The notes: generated by a model not told the origin, from the letters alone. A stretch of DNA of 64,000 bases from Nocardioides sp. SR21 (GCF_022761125.1 NZ_JAKWJR010000003.1:62001-126000), one strand, 5' to 3'; shown: positions 15,180 to 26,075, numbered from the stretch's first letter. Translations and numbers: made by a program.

Positions 15180-17927
15180 GTGGGCCAGAACGGGAGCGGT
15201 CTCTGGGCCGGGGAGCGCGACGGTCTCGTCGGACGTGACGAGACGCTGACGAGCCTGCGCACTCTGCTCGACTCGGGCAGCCGAACGGCGGTGGTCACCG
15301 GCATCGCCGGTGCCGGCAAGACCTCGGTGCTCGCCGTCGTCTCGCGTGCCGAGAGCGCAGACGGCCGGCTGGTGCTGCCGATCACCTGCCACGAGAGCGA
15401 CCAGGACCTGGCGTACGGCGTGCTCGTCGACCTCCTGGCCGCCGTCCCGGGCGCCGAAGACGTGCTCGATCGGCTGATCTCGTCGGCCGAGTCGGCCGAG
15501 TCGGCCGAGTCGGCCGTGGCGGCCGTGGCGCCCGATGCGCTACGGCTCCGGCTCGACGTGCTCGATGCCCTTGACCGTCTGGCCGAGCAGCGGCCGGTCG
15601 TGCTGCTGGTCGACGACGCGCAGTGGGCGGACCCGAGCTCGTTGTCGGTGCTCGCCTTCGTGGCCCGCCGGATCGCCGCGTCCGCCGTGTCCATCGTGGT
15701 CGCGACGCGCCAAGCCGACGGACCGGAGGCCTTCGGCGGGCATCCGGTCGTCGACCTTCCCCCGCTCGACGATGCCGACGCGCGTCGTCTGCTGAGCCGC
15801 GCGGGTCTCCACCTCGACCTGCTCACCCTTCCCTCCGTCGTCGAGCGAGCGGACGGGAACCCGCTCGCCCTGATCGAGCTCGCTCGCGCCCTCACGGCCG
15901 GTCCGGGGCGGCAGGTGCCCTCCAGCGTCGAGTCCTCGTTCCGACGGCAGGTCGAGCTGTTGCCGCCGGCCACCCGCGACCTGCTCGTCCTGGCGGGAGC
16001 GGGCGACGGCGACGTCCGGATGCTCGGGCGGGTACTGGGGGGCGAGCAGCTGGCGGAGGACCTGGCTGCCGCTGAGGCGAGTGGCCTGGTGCGGGTAGCG
16101 GAACAGCGGGTGGTCTTCGTCCACCCGCTGGCCCGGGCCGCGGCGTACGCCTCGGGGTCGACGGCGGGCCGGCTCCGAGCGCACCGCCTGCTGGCCGATG
16201 CGTACGCCGACGACATCGACCGTCAGGTGTGGCACCGCGCGGCGGCGACCGTCGTACCCGACGAGGACGTCGCCAGTGCCCTGGCCGCGGCATCCGGGCG
16301 CGCCGCGGTACGCGGCGCGGGCACGGAGGCAGCCCGGTTGATGCTCCGGGCCGCCGAGCTGACACCCGACCGGGGAGCGGGTGAGACCCGCACGCTCGAA
16401 GGGCTCGTGCTGAGCTCGACCGCCGGCCACTTCGAGCGGGTCGTGCGCGACAGCGCGGCCCTCCGCGCCTCGGCGGAGGATGACTTCGTCCGCGCCCGTG
16501 CTGGGCACATCCACGCGTACGCGCTCACCCAGGTGGGCCGTGAGATCGAGGCGCGGCTCGCCCTCCTCGACGTGCTCGACGAGCTCGGCGAGATCGAGCC
16601 CTTCTGGGGGTGGAGCTCGTTGACCACCTTGGCCGTGCTGAGCTACCGGAGCGGGAGCGATGCCGAGGTCCTGCGGGACTGGCTCGGCCGCTTCGAACGG
16701 CTTCGGCGTGATGACGACCCGTTCGCGCCGCTGGTCGCCGGCGCCCGCGCCTGGGTCGTCGCCCAGGTCAATCCGCTCGAACGACCGGCCGACGTTCTGG
16801 AGCTCGTCCACCGAGCGCCGGTGCTCGAAGAACCGTTCCCGGTCAGCCTGCGAGCGACCCAGGAGATGATGCTCGGCGCGGCCGCGTGGCAGCTGGATGA
16901 GACGGACGTCGCCCTGACCCGGCTGCACCGGGCCGTCGAGCTGATGCGCCGGGCCAACGCGCCGGGGGAGATGACGCAGACCCTGATGGCCCTCGGGCAC
17001 GTGCAGTTCTCGACGGGGGCGTACGACGCCGTCGACGAGAGTGCCCGGATGGTGCTCGACCTCGCCGAGGCGCGCAACCAGTCCTATGCCTCGATCGACG
17101 GGCTCGAGGTCCGCGCCAGGGTCGCGGGCATCCGCGGGGAGACGGCAGCGGCCCGCGAGCTGTGTGACCAGATCCTGGTGTCCTTGCCGGTCGGCGGCAC
17201 GGTCGCGCTCGAGGCGAGCGTGCGCGTGATCCTGTCCTGGGTGCACCTGGCCGAGCAGGACGCCACCGGAGCTTGGGAGCAGCTGCGGTGGATCTTCCGT
17301 GAGGACGGCGAGCCACGCCACCTCTTCATCGGCTACCTCAACCTCGCGCACTACGTCGCGACGGCGGTGCGGGCCGGGGCCGGCGGGTCGGTCGGACCGG
17401 TCCTGGAGCTGGCCGAGCGCCGATTGGCCACCGGTGGTCCTCGGCACCGGTTCCAGCTCGCCGCCGCGCAGGCGCTGGTCGCGGCCGAGGACGCCGAGCC
17501 CTTCCACCTGGCAGCTGTGACCAACCAGGCGGCCGCCCGCTGGCCGTTCGACCTCGCCAACGCCCAGCTGGAGTACGGCATCTGGCTGCGCCGCCGTTAC
17601 CGCCAGTCCCAGGCGCGCCTCCAGCTCCAGCCGGCCCTCGACACGTTCACCCGGCTCGGCACCCGGGCCTGGGCCGACATCGCCCGGGCCGAGCTGCGCG
17701 CCGCGGGCGTCGCCACCGAGCCGGTGGAGTCGACAGCCTGGGCCTCGCTCACGGGTCAGGAGCGGGAGGTGGTCCGCCGAGCGGCGGCCGGCATGACCAA
17801 CCCGGAGATCGCCGCGGCGCTCTACCTGTCGCCGCGGACGGTGTCGTCGCACCTGTACAACGCGTTCCCGAAGCTCGGGGTGACGTCGCGAGCGCAGCTG
17901 CGCGACGTCGTCGGAGACCCGCCATGA
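15180..17927 (+). CDS. Large LuxR-family ATP-binding regulator (LAL), copy 1
   Basis: A 915-residue LAL/MalT-like regulator. TGIAGAGKTS (about 41-50) is Walker A, VLLVDDAQWAD Walker B, the long middle is helical TPR-like repeats, and the last 60 residues are a LuxR helix-turn-helix (LTGQEREVVRR, PRTVSSHLYNAF). Such proteins sense a ligand through the ATPase/TPR part and activate transcription. GTG at 15180 is used because TACTCT ends six bases upstream and the product then begins like copy 2. A nine-base tandem repeat encodes SAESAESAES near residue 105. The effector and targets are unknown. Confidence 0.88.
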   Translation: MGQNGSGLWAGERDGLVGRDETLTSLRTLLDSGSRTAVVTGIAGAGKTSVLAVVSRAESADGRLVLPITCHESDQDLAYGVLVDLLAAVPGAEDVLDRLISSAESAESAESAVAAVAPDALRLRLDVLDALDRLAEQRPVVLLVDDAQWADPSSLSVLAFVARRIAASAVSIVVATRQADGPEAFGGHPVVDLPPLDDADARRLLSRAGLHLDLLTLPSVVERADGNPLALIELARALTAGPGRQVPSSVESSFRRQVELLPPATRDLLVLAGAGDGDVRMLGRVLGGEQLAEDLAAAEASGLVRVAEQRVVFVHPLARAAAYASGSTAGRLRAHRLLADAYADDIDRQVWHRAAATVVPDEDVASALAAASGRAAVRGAGTEAARLMLRAAELTPDRGAGETRTLEGLVLSSTAGHFERVVRDSAALRASAEDDFVRARAGHIHAYALTQVGREIEARLALLDVLDELGEIEPFWGWSSLTTLAVLSYRSGSDAEVLRDWLGRFERLRRDDDPFAPLVAGARAWVVAQVNPLERPADVLELVHRAPVLEEPFPVSLRATQEMMLGAAAWQLDETDVALTRLHRAVELMRRANAPGEMTQTLMALGHVQFSTGAYDAVDESARMVLDLAEARNQSYASIDGLEVRARVAGIRGETAAARELCDQILVSLPVGGTVALEASVRVILSWVHLAEQDATGAWEQLRWIFREDGEPRHLFIGYLNLAHYVATAVRAGAGGSVGPVLELAERRLATGGPRHRFQLAAAQALVAAEDAEPFHLAAVTNQAAARWPFDLANAQLEYGIWLRRRYRQSQARLQLQPALDTFTRLGTRAWADIARAELRAAGVATEPVESTAWASLTGQEREVVRRAAAGMTNPEIAAALYLSPRTVSSHLYNAFPKLGVTSRAQLRDVVGDPP
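15482..15516 (+). repeat. Nine-base tandem repeat in LAL copy 1
   Basis: The unit GTCGGCCGA is repeated three times and then decays into GTCGGCCGT. It stays in frame and encodes repeated Ser-Ala-Glu in the AAA linker. Copy 2 lacks it at the equivalent place, so it arose after the duplication. Confidence 0.6.
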
Positions 17928-20647
17928 CCGGCATCTCGGTGGGCGGACTCTGGGCCGGGGAGAGCGGCGGCCTCGTCGGACGCGACGACACGCTGGCCAG
18001 GCTGCGCGACCTGCTCGACTCGGGGAGCCGGACCGCGGTCGTGACCGGGATCCCCGGTGCGGGCAAGACGTCCGTGCTCTCGGTCGTGGCTCGTGCGGGA
18101 GGTGCGGACGGCCGGCTGGTGCTACCGGTGACCTGTCACGACAGTGACCGAGACGTCGCGTTCGGTGTGCTCGTCGACCTGTTGATGAGGGCGCCTCGCG
18201 CCGAGGCCCTCCTCGAGCTGGTCGTCCCGAGCACCACGCGGCCAGCCCCGGTCGACGCCCTGCGCCTGCGACTCGAGATGCTCGCGTGGCTGGAGCGGCT
18301 CGGCGAGGAGCAGCCCGTGGTGGTCGTCCTGGACGACGCCCAGTGGTGCGACGACAGCTCGCTGTCAGTCCTCGGCTTCGTGTCCCGCCGGTTGGCGGGA
18401 TCGCAGGTGTCCATCGTCGCGGCCGCGCGGGGCGACGCTGCGCCGGCCGCGCTGTCGGGCAGTCCCGTGGTCGCGCTTCCTGCCCTGAGCGAGCGCGACG
18501 CGGCGATCCTGCTCCGGCGGTCCGGGATCGACCTGGACGTTCTCACGCTGCCGCGCGTGCTCGACCGCGCGGGCGGCAATCCGCTGGCGCTCTTGGAGCT
18601 GGGCCGGGTCGCGGCCGAGGGCGAGCCGCACGAGACCGTCCCCTCGAGCGTCGAGAAGGCCTTCGGTGCTCAGGTCGCGGCCCTGCCGGCCGCGACCCGG
18701 ACGGTGCTGCTGCTCGCTGCCGCCTGTGAAGCCGAGCTGCCGGTGCTGGGCCGCGTGGTCCCTCCGGAGCAGCTGCTCGTCGACCTGGCCCCGGCCGAGA
18801 CCGCCGGCCTGGTGACCGTGGTCGACCGTGTCGTCCGGTTCCGGCACCCTCTCGTGCGATCGGCGGTCTACTCGACGGCATCGGCGGCCGACCGGCTGGC
18901 GGCTCACGAGCTCCTGGCCGTGGCCTACGAGGGCGACCTGGAGCGCTACGCCTGGCATCGCGCCGAGGCGACCGTCGTACCCGAGGAGGAGGTGGCTGCT
19001 GCCCTGGCCGCCGCCGCCGACCTCGCGACGCGCCGGGGCGCGAGCTCGGAGGCGGCGCGGTTGATGGTGCGATCCTCCGAGCTGAGCGAGGGGTCCGTCG
19101 AGCGCGAGGGCCGGCTCCTGCAGGCCGTGCACATCCATCTCGGTGCTGGCCACTTCGACTGGGCCGCCGAGGTAGGAATCCAGCTGCGGGCGGAGACGGA
19201 CGATCCGGTTGTCGAGGCCACGGCCGCCAACCTCGCCGCGTACGCCCTCGCTCAGACCGAGCGGTTCGGTGCCGCCCGCCGGATGTTGGTCGAGGTGCTC
19301 GACCAGTTGCGCGACGCGGACCCGGACCTCGGCTGGGCCTCGCTCACCACCTTGGCCGTGCTCTTCTACCGCGTAGGCGGCGACAGCAGTGAGGTGGCCC
19401 GGTGGTTGGAGGTCTACGAGCAGGCCACCGAGCAGCTGCCACCCGACCAGGTTCCGCCGCTCATCCCCGCCGCCCGGGCCTGGGTCCGGATGCAGGTCGA
19501 GCCGACCAGCCGTCCGCCCGACCTGCTGGAGCTCGTGCGGAGCGCGCCCGTGCTCGACGGGCCGCCGGAGCTCACGACCTCGAACGAGGTGCTGCTGGGT
19601 GCTGCCGCGTGGCTCCTCGACGAGCCGGCCGTCGCGATCGAGCGGTTCGAACGGTCACTCGCCATGATGCGGCAGACCGACCGACCGGGCGAGATGACCC
19701 AGACCCTCGCCACGCTGGCGCTCGTGCAGTTCGCCGTCGGCGACTACGACACCGTCGAGCAGTCGTGCCGGCTGGTGATCGACATCGCCGAGGCGCGCAA
19801 CCAGCCCACCGCGATCACCAACGCCTACGACCTCCTGGCGCGGGTGGCCGCCGTTCGCGGAGACGTGGACCGCGCCCGCGATCTCTGCGAACGAGTGCTG
19901 CTCGAGATCCCGGTGGGCGAGGCACTGGCGCTCGAGGTGGGCATCCGCGTCACGATGTCCTGGGTGCGGCTCGCCGAGCGCGACGTGCAGGGCGCGTGGC
20001 ACGAGATCCGCTGGATCTTCGACGAGGACGGCCAGCCTCGGCACCCGCACATCAGCTACCGCGAGCTCGGGCACTACGCCGCCATAGCGGCTCGAGCCGA
20101 TGCGACCGACGAGCTGGCGCGGGTCGTGGCGGTCGCCGAGAAGCGGCTCGGGGACGGCGCCTCCTACCGGCTCCATCTCGCGCGTGCCCGCGCGCTCCTG
20201 GCCGGCGAGGATGCGGAGCCGTGGCACCTCGCCGCAGTGCGGGAGCCGAGCGCCGGGCAGTGGCCGTTCGACCTCGCCAACGCGCAGCTCGAGTACGGCG
20301 CGTGGCTGCGGCGCCGCTACCGGCAGGCCGAGGCACGTCTCCACTTGCAGGCGGCAGTGGACACGTTCGCTCGGCTCGGCACGCGGGCCTGGGAGGAGTT
20401 CGCTCGCGCCGAGCTCCGCGCCGCCGGGGTGGCGACCGAGGTCGTCGAGCCGTCGGCGTGGGCGGATCTGACCGGCCAGGAGCGCCAGATCGTGCGGATG
20501 GCGGCGGACGGGATGACGAACCCCGAGATCGCGGCCGCGCTCTACCTCTCGCCGCGCACGGTGTCGACGCACCTGTACAACGCGTTCCCGAAGCTCGGGG
20601 TGACCTCGCGGGCGCAGCTGCGCGACGTCGTACCGGAAGTGACGTAG
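17924..20647 (+). CDS. Large LuxR-family ATP-binding regulator (LAL), copy 2
   Basis: A 907-residue paralogue of the preceding gene with the same layout: Walker A TGIPGAGKTS, Walker B VVLDDAQWCDD, TPR-like middle, C-terminal LuxR domain. Its start overlaps the copy 1 stop (ATGA), so the pair is co-translated. Most of the protein has diverged, but the DNA for the recognition helix and its flank (near 20570-20632) is almost identical to copy 1 (near 17849-17911), suggesting the two bind the same DNA sites while sensing different signals. A strong hairpin follows. Confidence 0.88.
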   Translation: MTGISVGGLWAGESGGLVGRDDTLARLRDLLDSGSRTAVVTGIPGAGKTSVLSVVARAGGADGRLVLPVTCHDSDRDVAFGVLVDLLMRAPRAEALLELVVPSTTRPAPVDALRLRLEMLAWLERLGEEQPVVVVLDDAQWCDDSSLSVLGFVSRRLAGSQVSIVAAARGDAAPAALSGSPVVALPALSERDAAILLRRSGIDLDVLTLPRVLDRAGGNPLALLELGRVAAEGEPHETVPSSVEKAFGAQVAALPAATRTVLLLAAACEAELPVLGRVVPPEQLLVDLAPAETAGLVTVVDRVVRFRHPLVRSAVYSTASAADRLAAHELLAVAYEGDLERYAWHRAEATVVPEEEVAAALAAAADLATRRGASSEAARLMVRSSELSEGSVEREGRLLQAVHIHLGAGHFDWAAEVGIQLRAETDDPVVEATAANLAAYALAQTERFGAARRMLVEVLDQLRDADPDLGWASLTTLAVLFYRVGGDSSEVARWLEVYEQATEQLPPDQVPPLIPAARAWVRMQVEPTSRPPDLLELVRSAPVLDGPPELTTSNEVLLGAAAWLLDEPAVAIERFERSLAMMRQTDRPGEMTQTLATLALVQFAVGDYDTVEQSCRLVIDIAEARNQPTAITNAYDLLARVAAVRGDVDRARDLCERVLLEIPVGEALALEVGIRVTMSWVRLAERDVQGAWHEIRWIFDEDGQPRHPHISYRELGHYAAIAARADATDELARVVAVAEKRLGDGASYRLHLARARALLAGEDAEPWHLAAVREPSAGQWPFDLANAQLEYGAWLRRRYRQAEARLHLQAAVDTFARLGTRAWEEFARAELRAAGVATEVVEPSAWADLTGQERQIVRMAADGMTNPEIAAALYLSPRTVSTHLYNAFPKLGVTSRAQLRDVVPEVT

Positions 20648-20677
20648 GTGACGTAGGGGATCTACGTCAGTCGTCCG

Positions 20678-20716
20678 ATACCGGGAACGCTCGGAGACTG
20701 GGAGCGTTCCCGGTAT
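20678..20716. terminator. Perfect 15-bp hairpin terminator
   Basis: Arms 20678-20692 and 20702-20716 pair exactly (ATACCGGGAACGCTC and its complement) around a nine-base loop. It lies between the stops of the LAL copy 2 gene and the convergent secreted hydrolase and can serve both. Confidence 0.75.
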
Positions 20717-20723
20717 GGACCTG

Positions 20724-21530
20724 TCAGCCCGCGGCAGCCTTACGGATCAGGGACACGACCGTCCCGGGGTGGCTCATCATCGCGACGTGCGAGCTGTCGA
20801 TCACGACGGTGGTCGCGCCGGCTCGCTTCGCCATCGCGCGCTCCGCCTCCGGCGGGATGATCCGGTCCTGCTTGGCGACGAGGTACCAGCTCGGGATCTC
20901 CTCCCAGGCCGGCGGGCCGGAGGGGGAGACCAGGGCTGCGAGAGCGCCGGGTCGCTGGGTCGCGGCCATGAAGCGGGTCGTCTTCTTGGGCAGGTCCTGG
21001 GCGAACAGCCGGTGGAACCACTTCGGGTCGATGTAGGCGTCCGCGTCACCCTCGGCCGCGCCGGGGAACGGCCGGAGCACCAGGTGGTCGATGACATCGG
21101 TGTGCCCGCCGCCCAGCGCATTCGCCTGCGCGACGCTCTCGCCCTCGGCCGGCGCGTACGCCGCGACGTAGACGAGCGACTTCACGTTCTCGTTGCCGGT
21201 GGCGGCGTTGGTGATCACCGCGCCGCCGTACGAGTGGCCGACGAGGACGACCGGGCCCTCGATGGTCGTCAGGAACTGGCGCAGGTAGTCGGCGTCGGAG
21301 ATCGGGCCGCGCAGCGGGTTCGAGAACGCGATGACCGCGAAGCCGCGGTCGGTCAGCTTGTCGGCGACGGCCTGCCAGCCGCTCGAGTCGGCGAAGGCGC
21401 CGTGGACGAGGACGATCGTGGGCTTGGCGGCCGGCGGCGGCTCGGGCGCCGCCTGGGTGGGTACGGCGACCAGCGGCGTCAGCGCGACGAGCGCGGCGGC
21501 CGCCAGCAGTCGGGTGAGTCTGGAGCTCAT
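20724..21530 (-). CDS. Secreted alpha/beta hydrolase
   Basis: A 268-residue exported hydrolase. The first 28 residues (SSRLTRLLAAAALVAL, then an AQA-like cleavage zone ending TQAAPEP) form a signal peptide. VLVHGAFADSSGW, the nucleophile elbow GHSYGG, KQDRIIPP (acid) and SSHVAMMSHP (histidine) place it with secreted salicylate-esterase/HNL-like hydrolases. ATG at 21530 has GGAGG seven bases upstream. It diverges from the third LAL regulator across 32 bases, so that regulator may control it. Confidence 0.85.
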   Translation of the reverse strand: MSSRLTRLLAAAALVALTPLVAVPTQAAPEPPPAAKPTIVLVHGAFADSSGWQAVADKLTDRGFAVIAFSNPLRGPISDADYLRQFLTTIEGPVVLVGHSYGGAVITNAATGNENVKSLVYVAAYAPAEGESVAQANALGGGHTDVIDHLVLRPFPGAAEGDADAYIDPKWFHRLFAQDLPKKTTRFMAATQRPGALAALVSPSGPPAWEEIPSWYLVAKQDRIIPPEAERAMAKRAGATTVVIDSSHVAMMSHPGTVVSLIRKAAAG

Positions 21531-21562
21531 GGGTTCCTCCTGGGTCGGATCGGACCTGACCG

Positions 21563-24322
21563 ATGCTCGACGGCACGCGGGCGGGGGTGGACCACGTGAG
21601 CCACGTAGTCACCCGATCGGGGCTCCTGGGCCGCACGGCAGAGCAGCGCCAGCTGACGCTCCTGCTCGGGCACGTCCGCAACGGGCAGGGCGGCGCGCTG
21701 CTCCTGCTCGGCGAGCCGGGCATCGGCAAGAGCGCGCTCGTCGACGACGCGGTGCGGGCCGCGGCCGGCGTCCACCTCCTCCGGCTCGAGGGCTACGAGG
21801 ACGAGTCCGCGATCCCGTACGCCGGCGTCGTGCGGCTGGCGATCCCGTTGCGCGACCACGTCGCCGAGCTCCCGCCGCGGCAGCAGGACGCGCTGCGCAT
21901 CGCCGCCGGTGTCGCCGAGGGGCCGGCGCCCGACCGCTTCCTGGTCGGCCTGGGCGTGCTCGGCCTGCTGACGACCGTCGCCGAGGCGCAGCCGGTCGTC
22001 TGCGCGATCGACGACGCGCACCTGCTCGACCCGGAGAGCCTGGAGGTGCTCGCGTTCGTGGCGCGGCGCATCGAGGTGGAGCCGGTCGGGCTGGTGTTCG
22101 CGGCGCGGGACGAGAACGACGTCCGCGCTCGTCTCGGTGGCGTCCGCGACCTGGTCCTCGGTGGTCTGGAGCCCGAGGCCGCCACCGCGCTGCTGAGCCA
22201 GGCGCTGCCCGAGCCGATCGACCCCGTCGCGGCCACGCAGGTCGCGGACGCCACCGGCGGCAACCCGCTTGCCCTCATCGACCTCGCCCAGGAGCTGTCG
22301 GCGGACCGCCTGAGCGCGGTCGGGATGAGCGACGACCCCGTGCCGATCGGCCGACGCCTCGAGGACCACTACGTACGGCGGGTGCGTGCCGCGGAGCCCC
22401 GCGTGCAGGAGTGGGTGCTGCTCGCGGCCGCCGACTCCACCGGCAACCTCGACCTGGTGCGGGCCGCGGCGCTGTCGCTCGGGATCGACGACGAGATCGG
22501 CGACCAGGCCGAGCTCGCCGGCCTCGTGGAGCTGGGCGACGACCTTCGGTTCCGGCACCCGCTGGTCCGCTCGGCGGTCTACAACGCGGCGAGCGGTGCC
22601 GCGCGGCGGCGGGTGCACCGGGCGCTGGCCGAGTCGGCCGGTTCGATGGACCTCGTCGAGCTCGAGGCCTGGCACGCGTCCCGCGCCACGCTCGGCGCCG
22701 ACCCGGCGGTCGCGCACCGGCTCGAGCGGGCTGCCGACCTCGCCGCGGCGCGTGGTGGTCTCGCCTCCCGGTCCAGCCTGCTCGCCCGAGCAGCGGACCT
22801 GACCGCGCCGGGTCAGCTGCGCTCGGCCCGCCTGGTCGGCGCGGCAGAGGCGGCCCTCGCGGTCGGTGCCGCGCAGACCGCGAGGGCGCACCTCGACGCG
22901 GTCGCCGACACGACCGACCCGGTGCTGCGCGGCCGGATCCTCCGCGTCGACTGCCAGCTCGCGTTGTTCACGGTGGACGCGACGAAGCTCGCCCGCTGCA
23001 CCGCGATGCTCGTCGAGGCGGCCGACCTGTTCCGCGGCGTCGAGCCCGAGCGCGAGCAGGAGGCCCTGCTGCAGGCGTTCCAGTTCCTCATGACCGCGGA
23101 CCGCCGGGCCGAGGGCGTCACGCCCGCGGATCTCGGGCGCCGGCTCACCGAGGCCGCCACCGTCGCGGACGGCACCTACGCGACCATGCTCACCGGCATG
23201 GGCGCGCTGATGCTGCTGCCGTACGACGAGGCGGTGCCGCTGGCGCGGGCGGCGTTCGACGAGATCGGCAAGCTGCCCGACCACCGGCTCGTGGGCATGG
23301 CCTCCGCGATCGGCTCGCTCGGCATGTTCCTCTGGGACGACGCCGGCCGCCGCGACCTGATGGAGCGCGCCTCGGTGCTCGCCCGCCAGGCCGGCGCTCT
23401 GCAGGACCTCGACGCGCTGCTCTGGGTCACCTCGCTCGCCGAGCTCTGGGGCGGCACGGTGCGCCGCGCGGTCGAGAGCGTCGAGCACGTGCGGGAGGTC
23501 CGCCGCGTCATGGGCTACGACGCGGAGAACGTCATCAACGTGGCCGTGATGGCCTGGACCGACTACCCGCGCGAGGTCGTGCACGCGGTCGCCGAGGGGG
23601 CCGGCGCCGTCGGCTTCGGCGGCGTGTGGGCCGCGGGGATGGCCTCGCTCGCCACCCGCGACCTCGCGGAGGGCCAGTACGGCGACGCCTACGACAAGCT
23701 GCTGCCGCTGGTGGAGGAGCCCTTCCTGCAGGTCGGCCCGGCATACTTCCCGGACTTCGTGGAGGCGGCCGTCCGCAGCGACCGGCCCGAGATGGCGGCG
23801 CGGTTCGCCGCCGACCTCGAGGAGCGGGCGCGGGTCAACGGCTCCGACTGGTGCGCCGGTGTCGCCGCGCGGTCGCGGGCGCTGGTCGACCCGGACGACG
23901 ACGCCTACCGGGCGGCGATCGAGCTCCTCGAGGGCACCACCGCGCGGGTGGACCTGGCCCGCGCGCACCTGCTGTACGGCGAGTGGCTGCGGCGCACCCG
24001 CCGCCGGGCCGAGGCCGCCCGCCAGCTGTCCACGGCGTGTGAGCTGCTCGAGCAGACCGGCGCGACCATGTTCCTGCCGCGCGCCCGCGCGGAGCTCGAG
24101 GCGACCGGCACCGCGGTCGACGCGGGCGGGGCCGCGCCGCGCCACGAGCTGACGCCGCAGGAGCTGTCGATCGCCCGGCTGGCCGCCGAGGGCCACACCA
24201 ACGCGGAGATCGGTGGGCAGCTCTTCATCAGCCCGAACACGGTGGACTACCACCTGCGCAAGGTCTTCCAGAAGCTCGCGATCTCCTCGCGCCGCCAGCT
24301 CGCCGACCGCCTCGGCACCTGA
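21563..24322 (+). CDS. Large LuxR-family ATP-binding regulator (LAL), third gene
   Basis: A LAL regulator of up to 919 residues, a distant relative of the two upstream. [13 protein letters not shown] is Walker [16 protein letters not shown]alker B, and the C-terminus has a LuxR helix-turn-helix ([33 protein letters not shown]). The start is uncertain: ATG at 21563 is the longest, while GTG at 21596 has GGCGGGGG at good spacing and begins nearer the conserved LLGRTAEQ block. It lies between a divergent secreted hydrolase and a run of hydrolase genes that may be its targets. Confidence 0.85.
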   Translation: MLDGTRAGVDHVSHVVTRSGLLGRTAEQRQLTLLLGHVRNGQGGALLLLGEPGIGKSALVDDAVRAAAGVHLLRLEGYEDESAIPYAGVVRLAIPLRDHVAELPPRQQDALRIAAGVAEGPAPDRFLVGLGVLGLLTTVAEAQPVVCAIDDAHLLDPESLEVLAFVARRIEVEPVGLVFAARDENDVRARLGGVRDLVLGGLEPEAATALLSQALPEPIDPVAATQVADATGGNPLALIDLAQELSADRLSAVGMSDDPVPIGRRLEDHYVRRVRAAEPRVQEWVLLAAADSTGNLDLVRAAALSLGIDDEIGDQAELAGLVELGDDLRFRHPLVRSAVYNAASGAARRRVHRALAESAGSMDLVELEAWHASRATLGADPAVAHRLERAADLAAARGGLASRSSLLARAADLTAPGQLRSARLVGAAEAALAVGAAQTARAHLDAVADTTDPVLRGRILRVDCQLALFTVDATKLARCTAMLVEAADLFRGVEPEREQEALLQAFQFLMTADRRAEGVTPADLGRRLTEAATVADGTYATMLTGMGALMLLPYDEAVPLARAAFDEIGKLPDHRLVGMASAIGSLGMFLWDDAGRRDLMERASVLARQAGALQDLDALLWVTSLAELWGGTVRRAVESVEHVREVRRVMGYDAENVINVAVMAWTDYPREVVHAVAEGAGAVGFGGVWAAGMASLATRDLAEGQYGDAYDKLLPLVEEPFLQVGPAYFPDFVEAAVRSDRPEMAARFAADLEERARVNGSDWCAGVAARSRALVDPDDDAYRAAIELLEGTTARVDLARAHLLYGEWLRRTRRRAEAARQLSTACELLEQTGATMFLPRARAELEATGTAVDAGGAAPRHELTPQELSIARLAAEGHTNAEIGGQLFISPNTVDYHLRKVFQKLAISSRRQLADRLGT

Positions 24323-24411
24323 CACTACGAGGTTCACGTGGTCCGCACCCACCGCACCGGCCCCAGGCTCGACGTACCCACCGAGCGAACCATCGACCAA
24401 GGGAGCACCCT

Positions 24412-25236
24412 ATGCCTCACGTGACAGCCGACGACGGCGCGCAGATCTTCTACAAGGACCTTGGTGCCGACGGAACGCCGGTCATCCTGAGCCACGGCTG
24501 GCCGCTCAACGCGGACGCCTGGGAGGCGACCGCGCTGTTCCTGGCCGAGCACGGCCACCGCGTCATCGCCCACGACCGGCGCGGCCACGGCCGGTCCAGC
24601 CAGACCTGGCACGGCAACGAGATGGACACGTACGCCGACGACCTCGCCTGCCTGATCGAGAAGCTCGACCTCAACGACCTCACGCTCGTCGGCCACTCGA
24701 CCGGCGGCGGCGAGATCGTCCACTACGTCGGCCGGCACGGCACGGCGCGGGTGGCGAAGCTGGTGCTCGTCGGCGCCGTACCGCCGCTGATGCTGCAGAC
24801 CGACGACAACCCCGAGGGTCTGCCGATCGACGTGTTCGACGGCATCCGGGCGGGGGAGAAGGCCAACCGCTCGCAGCTCTACCGCGACCTCGCCGACGGT
24901 CCGTTCTTCGGGCACAACCGGCGCGGCGACGTGGCGCAGGGCTTCCGTGACGCGTTCTGGCTGCAGTCGATGGCGTGCGGCCACCGCGCGGCGTACGAGT
25001 GCATCGCGGCCTTCTCGGCCACCGACTTCCGCCCCGACCTCGAGAAGATCGACGTCCCGACGCTGGTGATCCACGGCGACGACGACCAGATCGTCCCCTT
25101 CGAGGTCGGCGGGAAGCGCTCCGCCGAGCTCATCGCGAACGCGCAGCTGAAGGTCTACGAGGGCAGCGGTCACGCGCTGCCCGACACCGACCGGGACCGC
25201 CTCCACGCCGACCTGCTCGCGTTCATCGACAACTGA
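24412..25236 (+). CDS. Non-heme chloroperoxidase-like alpha/beta hydrolase
   Basis: A 274-residue alpha/beta hydrolase close to cofactor-free haloperoxidases/arylesterases. [14 protein letters not shown] is the oxyanion loop, [13 protein letters not shown] the nucleophile elbow, [10 protein letters not shown] the acid and [10 protein letters not shown] the histidine. Such enzymes hydrolyse small esters and show perhydrolase side activity. ATG at 24412 has GGGAGC upstream. It is followed after 11 bases by another hydrolase, and 89 bases separate it from the LAL gene. Confidence 0.88.
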   Translation: MPHVTADDGAQIFYKDLGADGTPVILSHGWPLNADAWEATALFLAEHGHRVIAHDRRGHGRSSQTWHGNEMDTYADDLACLIEKLDLNDLTLVGHSTGGGEIVHYVGRHGTARVAKLVLVGAVPPLMLQTDDNPEGLPIDVFDGIRAGEKANRSQLYRDLADGPFFGHNRRGDVAQGFRDAFWLQSMACGHRAAYECIAAFSATDFRPDLEKIDVPTLVIHGDDDQIVPFEVGGKRSAELIANAQLKVYEGSGHALPDTDRDRLHADLLAFIDN

Positions 25237-25247
25237 GGAGACACACC

Positions 25248-26075
25248 ATGACCGACCGACCCGACACCATCGTCCTCGTCCACGGCCTCTGGATGACCCC
25301 GCGCAGCTGGGAGGGCTGGGTGGCGCACTACGAGGCGAAGGGCTTCAAGGTCCTGACCCCGGCGTACCCCGGCTTCGAGATCGAGGTGGAGGCGCTGCGG
25401 GAGAACCCCGACGTGATCGCGAACCTCACGGTGCCCGAGACCGTCGACCACCTCGCGCAGGTGGTCGAGTCGGTCGACGTGCCGCCGATCATCATGGGCC
25501 ACTCCTTCGGTGGCACCCTGACGCAGCTGCTGCTGGCCCGCGGCCTCGGGTCGGTCGGTGTCGTCGTCGACTCGGCGCCGACCGAGGGCGTGCGGGTGAA
25601 CCCGATCTCGCAGGCGAAGTCCCTCTTCCCGGCGCTGAAGAACCCGGCCAACCGCCACAAGGCGGTCGGGTTCACCGCCGAGGAGTTCCACTACGCGTTC
25701 GCCAACACGCTCAGCGAGGAGGAGTCGCGCAAGGTGTGGGAGCGGTACGCGATCGCCGCGCCGGGCAACTGGGTCTGGGAGTTCGGGCTGTTCGCGAACT
25801 TCAAGCCCGGCCACCAGGACACCTGGGTCGACTACAAGGCCGACCGGGCGCCGCTGCTGTTCATCGGCGGCGAGAAGGACCACATCATGCCGCCGTCGGT
25901 GAACAAGTCGAACGCCAAGCACTACAAGCACTCGCCGGCGATCACCGAGTACCACGAGTTCCCGGAACGCGACCACTGGACCTGCGCCGCGCCCGGGTGG
26001 GAGGCGGTCGCCGACCACGCGCTCGAGTGGGCGCTCCGCCACGCCCAGCCGGACCGGCCGTGGGCTGCCGCCTGA
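25248..26075 (+). CDS. Alpha/beta hydrolase
   Basis: A 275-residue alpha/beta hydrolase. VLVHGLWMTPRSWE, the elbow MGHSFGGTL, GGEKDHIMP (acid) and ERDHWTCAAPGWE (histidine) are visible. It resembles uncharacterised hydrolases often found beside haloperoxidase-like genes. ATG at 25248 has GAGGAG ten bases upstream, inside the short gap after the preceding stop, so the pair forms an operon. Its 3' end overlaps the next gene by 16 bases. Confidence 0.85.
   Translation: MTDRPDTIVLVHGLWMTPRSWEGWVAHYEAKGFKVLTPAYPGFEIEVEALRENPDVIANLTVPETVDHLAQVVESVDVPPIIMGHSFGGTLTQLLLARGLGSVGVVVDSAPTEGVRVNPISQAKSLFPALKNPANRHKAVGFTAEEFHYAFANTLSEEESRKVWERYAIAAPGNWVWEFGLFANFKPGHQDTWVDYKADRAPLLFIGGEKDHIMPPSVNKSNAKHYKHSPAITEYHEFPERDHWTCAAPGWEAVADHALEWALRHAQPDRPWAAA

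Noticed and set aside
21331..24042. A 903-codon forward frame in the third LAL region
   Set aside because: Overlaps the LAL gene in another frame; the product is Arg/Ala/Gly-rich without domains.
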